The notes beneath the pieces are model-generated. The model saw only the letters and a program-made list of their open reading frames with translations. It was not told where the DNA came from and searched no databases. The position numbers and the translations under genes were made by a program. Positions 24,487 to 25,947 of a stretch of 25,947 nucleotides of DNA are shown here, in pieces. The stretch lies in the NCBI GenBank assembly GCA_031423155.1, contig JANPEZ010000014.1, forward strand, positions 1-25,947, given 5' to 3'. Numbering within the stretch: the first letter of the stretch is position 1; each line of letters starts with the position of its first letter. The stretch comes from JANPEZ01 sp031423155 (GTDB lineage: Bacteria > Actinomycetota > UBA4738 > HRBIN12).

Positions 24487-24668
24487 GCGGCTGGAGCAGG
24501 TCTCCTGACTTTCCGGATCCTCGCTTGCCCGACCCTTCCCGGGTTTCCCCAGTGGCAACGTCGGGTTCGCTCCCCGGTCACAGTGGCGCGACCGTGCCGG
24601 ACTCTCACCGGCTTCCCTCTTCGGATGGAGGCGGGATACGCCCGCTCCGTCCTCGGACCCCGAAGGGC
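24487..24668 (-). ncRNA. Cobalamin riboswitch
   Basis: The leader of btuFCD on the minus strand carries the conserved blocks in order: GGGAAGCCGGTGAGAGTCCG, then CGCCACTGTGACCGGGGAG, then TTGCCACTGG, then the B12 box AGTCAGGAGACCTGCTCC at 24510-24493. Binding of adenosylcobalamin or a relative by this class normally lowers expression of the downstream importer. No terminator hairpin follows. Instead TCCTT (24479-24475) can pair with AAGGA of the btuF Shine-Dalgarno (24467-24463), so control may be at translation. Outer boundaries are approximate. The remainder of the gap to 24774 shows no gene. Confidence 0.95.
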
Positions 24669-24746
24669 CACTCGGGCCGCGAAGCTATTCGATTGGGCGG
24701 CAGTTTACCCGCCGAGATGACTATGGCGAGAACCGTAGGTCGGGTC

Positions 24747-24752
24747 TATCCT
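24747..24752 (+). promoter_or_regulatory. Possible -10 box for the lipoprotein gene
   Basis: TATCCT lies 22 bp before the TTG start in the divergent spacer between the riboswitch and the lipoprotein gene. A -35 box is not convincing (TGGCGA at 24724-24729). The evidence is weak. Confidence 0.25.
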
Positions 24753-24774
24753 CGCCGCGGGACCGCCCGAGATA

Positions 24775-25470
24775 TTGCGAAAGATCATCTGTGCGAGTGT
24801 GTTCGTCCTGGCCGCGGCTGGATGTCGTGAGGCCGCGCCTACGCCGACCCCCGGCCAAAGCGATGGGGTCATCCAGATCCGCCAGTCCCCGAGTCCTTTC
24901 ACCGAGATCTCGTCGGGTCCGGTGAGCGCACTTATCCCCGACGACTGGCACCCCGTAGCCGCCGACGGCGGATACGGAGGAGGATTCTTCGCTTCCCCCA
25001 GGCCGAACGCCTGGGCCAGGATGGACGGTTCGGTGGAAGGACTTTCAGCGACGTGGGTCGACGCGACCCGTATCGGAGTGCCCTCGGACTACTACTACTT
25101 AGCCGCGACCGGACCGGTCCTGTCCCACCTGACCCACTCCGCGGGTTGCGACCCTATCTCGCACGAAGTCTTCGCCGACCACCGTCCCGCGTTCTTCGCC
25201 GGCGAGGCGGATTCGGCCGGAGATTACGTCGCTCGAGGCGAGGGTACGTGTTCGGTCCACGGCGTTCCCACACGGTGGGCCTATTTCGTCGCCTCTCCGG
25301 GATTCGGCCCGGTCAGGAGGATGGGCATACCCTCGTCCGGGCTCTACGTCGTGGTCGCCGTCATCCCGGATTCGCGGCGAGCACACGGCATGCTGAGGAC
25401 GATCCTGGACTCGACCAGATTCGGCAACGCTGGCCCTGCGGAGATGGCCGAGGCTGCGAGCGCCGCCTAA
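24775..25470 (+). CDS. Predicted lipoprotein of unknown function
   Basis: Not recognised. It has 231 residues from a TTG start at 24775. The start is chosen because it yields a short basic end (MRKII), a hydrophobic stretch and a lipobox-like VLAAAGC (Cys17), followed by a Pro/Thr-rich spacer typical of exported lipoproteins. The mature part contains PVSALIPDDWHPV near residue 48, a Gly/Phe-rich GGYGGGFFASPR near 65, a DYYYLAATGPVLSHL segment near 104, and three cysteines in all. Only a weak GAG precedes the start. It is transcribed away from the cobalamin importer, and its stop overlaps the convergent aminomethyltransferase stop (CTAA, 25467-25470). No function can be assigned. Confidence 0.75.
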   Translation: MRKIICASVFVLAAAGCREAAPTPTPGQSDGVIQIRQSPSPFTEISSGPVSALIPDDWHPVAADGGYGGGFFASPRPNAWARMDGSVEGLSATWVDATRIGVPSDYYYLAATGPVLSHLTHSAGCDPISHEVFADHRPAFFAGEADSAGDYVARGEGTCSVHGVPTRWAYFVASPGFGPVRRMGIPSSGLYVVVAVIPDSRRAHGMLRTILDSTRFGNAGPAEMAEAASAA

Positions 25471-25947
25471 CGCGGGCTGCGATCCACGAAGGGAGGCCGC
25501 ACGATGCGAGCGCGCCCTCGCCTTCCCCGAACATCAACCTCGACCTCGTCGCCGATCGCGAGCCCGTCCGCCGGCCACAGGTAGGCCAGCGCGATCCCCT
25601 TCTGAAGTGAAGGTGAGTAGGTTCCGCTCGTGACCTCGCCGACGATCTTGTCGCCGACCATCACCGGATAGTGGGCGCGCGGGATGTGGCGGCGCTCCTC
25701 CATGAGCAGGCCCCGCAGACGGCTCGGGAGTCCCTGTTCCTTCTGATCGACGAGAGCCTCCCGTCCGCGGAAGTCGCCCTTGTCGAAGCTGACGGCCCAC
25801 GACAGACCCGCCTCCAAGGCGGTCCCTGACTCGAACAGATCCTGCCCGTAGAGCGGATAGCCCATCTCCAAGCGCAGTACGTCTCGGGAGGCCAATCCGC
25901 AGGGCAGTCCTCCGAACGGCTCGGCTGCCGACATGAGGTCGGACCAC
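25467..25947 (-). CDS. gcvT: Glycine cleavage T-protein/aminomethyltransferase, 3' part
   Basis: The C-terminal 160 residues of a GcvT-like protein; the gene continues beyond the window. T-protein transfers the aminomethyl carbon of glycine to tetrahydrofolate. Visible: GLPCGLASRDVLRLEMGYPL and LYGQDL near the window edge, AGLSWAVSFDKGDFRGREAL, the C-terminal barrel with IPRAHYPVM, GEVTSGTYSPSLQKGIALAY and a final VRGRRGRARIVRPPFV. These match GcvT more closely than the YgfZ type, because the LEMGYPLYGQD and SGTYSPSL segments are kept. The folate-binding N-terminal half cannot be examined. Overlapping stop codons join it tail-to-tail with the lipoprotein gene. Confidence 0.92.
   Translation of the reverse strand, partial: WSDLMSAAEPFGGLPCGLASRDVLRLEMGYPLYGQDLFESGTALEAGLSWAVSFDKGDFRGREALVDQKEQGLPSRLRGLLMEERRHIPRAHYPVMVGDKIVGEVTSGTYSPSLQKGIALAYLWPADGLAIGDEVEVDVRGRRGRARIVRPPFVDRSPR

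Noticed and set aside
24456..24671. N-terminal extension of BtuF
   Set aside because: The region is the cobalamin riboswitch, and the GTG at 24455 directly precedes a lipoprotein signal sequence.

Overview
The window is about 26 kb of GC-rich, densely packed bacterial DNA. It most likely comes from an actinomycetote chromosome, possibly a deep-branching one. The clues are a SUF operon with an embedded Rieske ferredoxin, a mycothiol-dependent maleylpyruvate-isomerase-type protein, a mycobacterial CysA2/SseA-type thiosulfate sulfurtransferase, an Rv1284-type beta-carbonic anhydrase, and several start codons with a TANNNT -10 box only 6-7 nt upstream (leaderless mRNAs). I see no tRNA, rRNA, CRISPR, insertion sequence or phage gene.

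Layout. (1) 1-2322: the 3' part of metH (cobalamin-dependent methionine synthase). (2) 2326-4816, minus: a tight operon glxK > YbaK-type deacylase (3' end probably frameshifted) > A-type Fe-S carrier > DUF1003 membrane protein. It diverges from a mycothiol-dependent enzyme at 4877 through overlapping -10 boxes. (3) 5715-6707, minus: a BioF2/FemAB-like acyltransferase. (4) 6779-12644, minus: sufD > Rieske > sufC > sufS > sufU > DUF2207 membrane protein. (5) 12797-15606, plus: a degenerate receiver protein and a large receiver/PAS/GAF/PAS sensor kinase, sitting between sufD and sufB. (6) 15625-19232, minus: sufT, thiosulfate sulfurtransferase, beta-carbonic anhydrase and sufB. The sulfurtransferase has a leader with a cysteine-containing upstream ORF and a terminator. 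(7) 19311-21268, plus: a NarL-type regulator and a histidine kinase with a degenerate receiver. (8) 21238-24455, minus: a corrinoid ABC importer (btuF-btuC-btuD) under a cobalamin riboswitch; btuD carries an extra C-terminal domain. (9) 24775-25470, plus: an unknown lipoprotein. (10) 25467-25947, minus: the 3' part of a gcvT-like aminomethyltransferase.

How the genes fit together. The core is Fe-S cluster assembly: SufS/SufU supply sulfur, SufBCD is the scaffold, and SufT and the A-type carrier handle maturation. A sulfurtransferase is nearby, and signalling proteins split or flank the cluster. The two ends concern one-carbon and cobalamin metabolism (MetH, BtuFCD, GcvT).

The most interesting signal is the sulfurtransferase leader at 18551-18804. 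It has a good promoter, a 30-codon ORF with tandem Cys codons, a segment just after its stop codon that can pair with the left arm of a GC-rich terminator, and that terminator directly before the Shine-Dalgarno. This is the geometry of a cysteine-sensing transcription attenuator. Other points of note are the split suf operon, two degenerate receivers that are broken in different ways, and the uncharacterised domain on BtuD.
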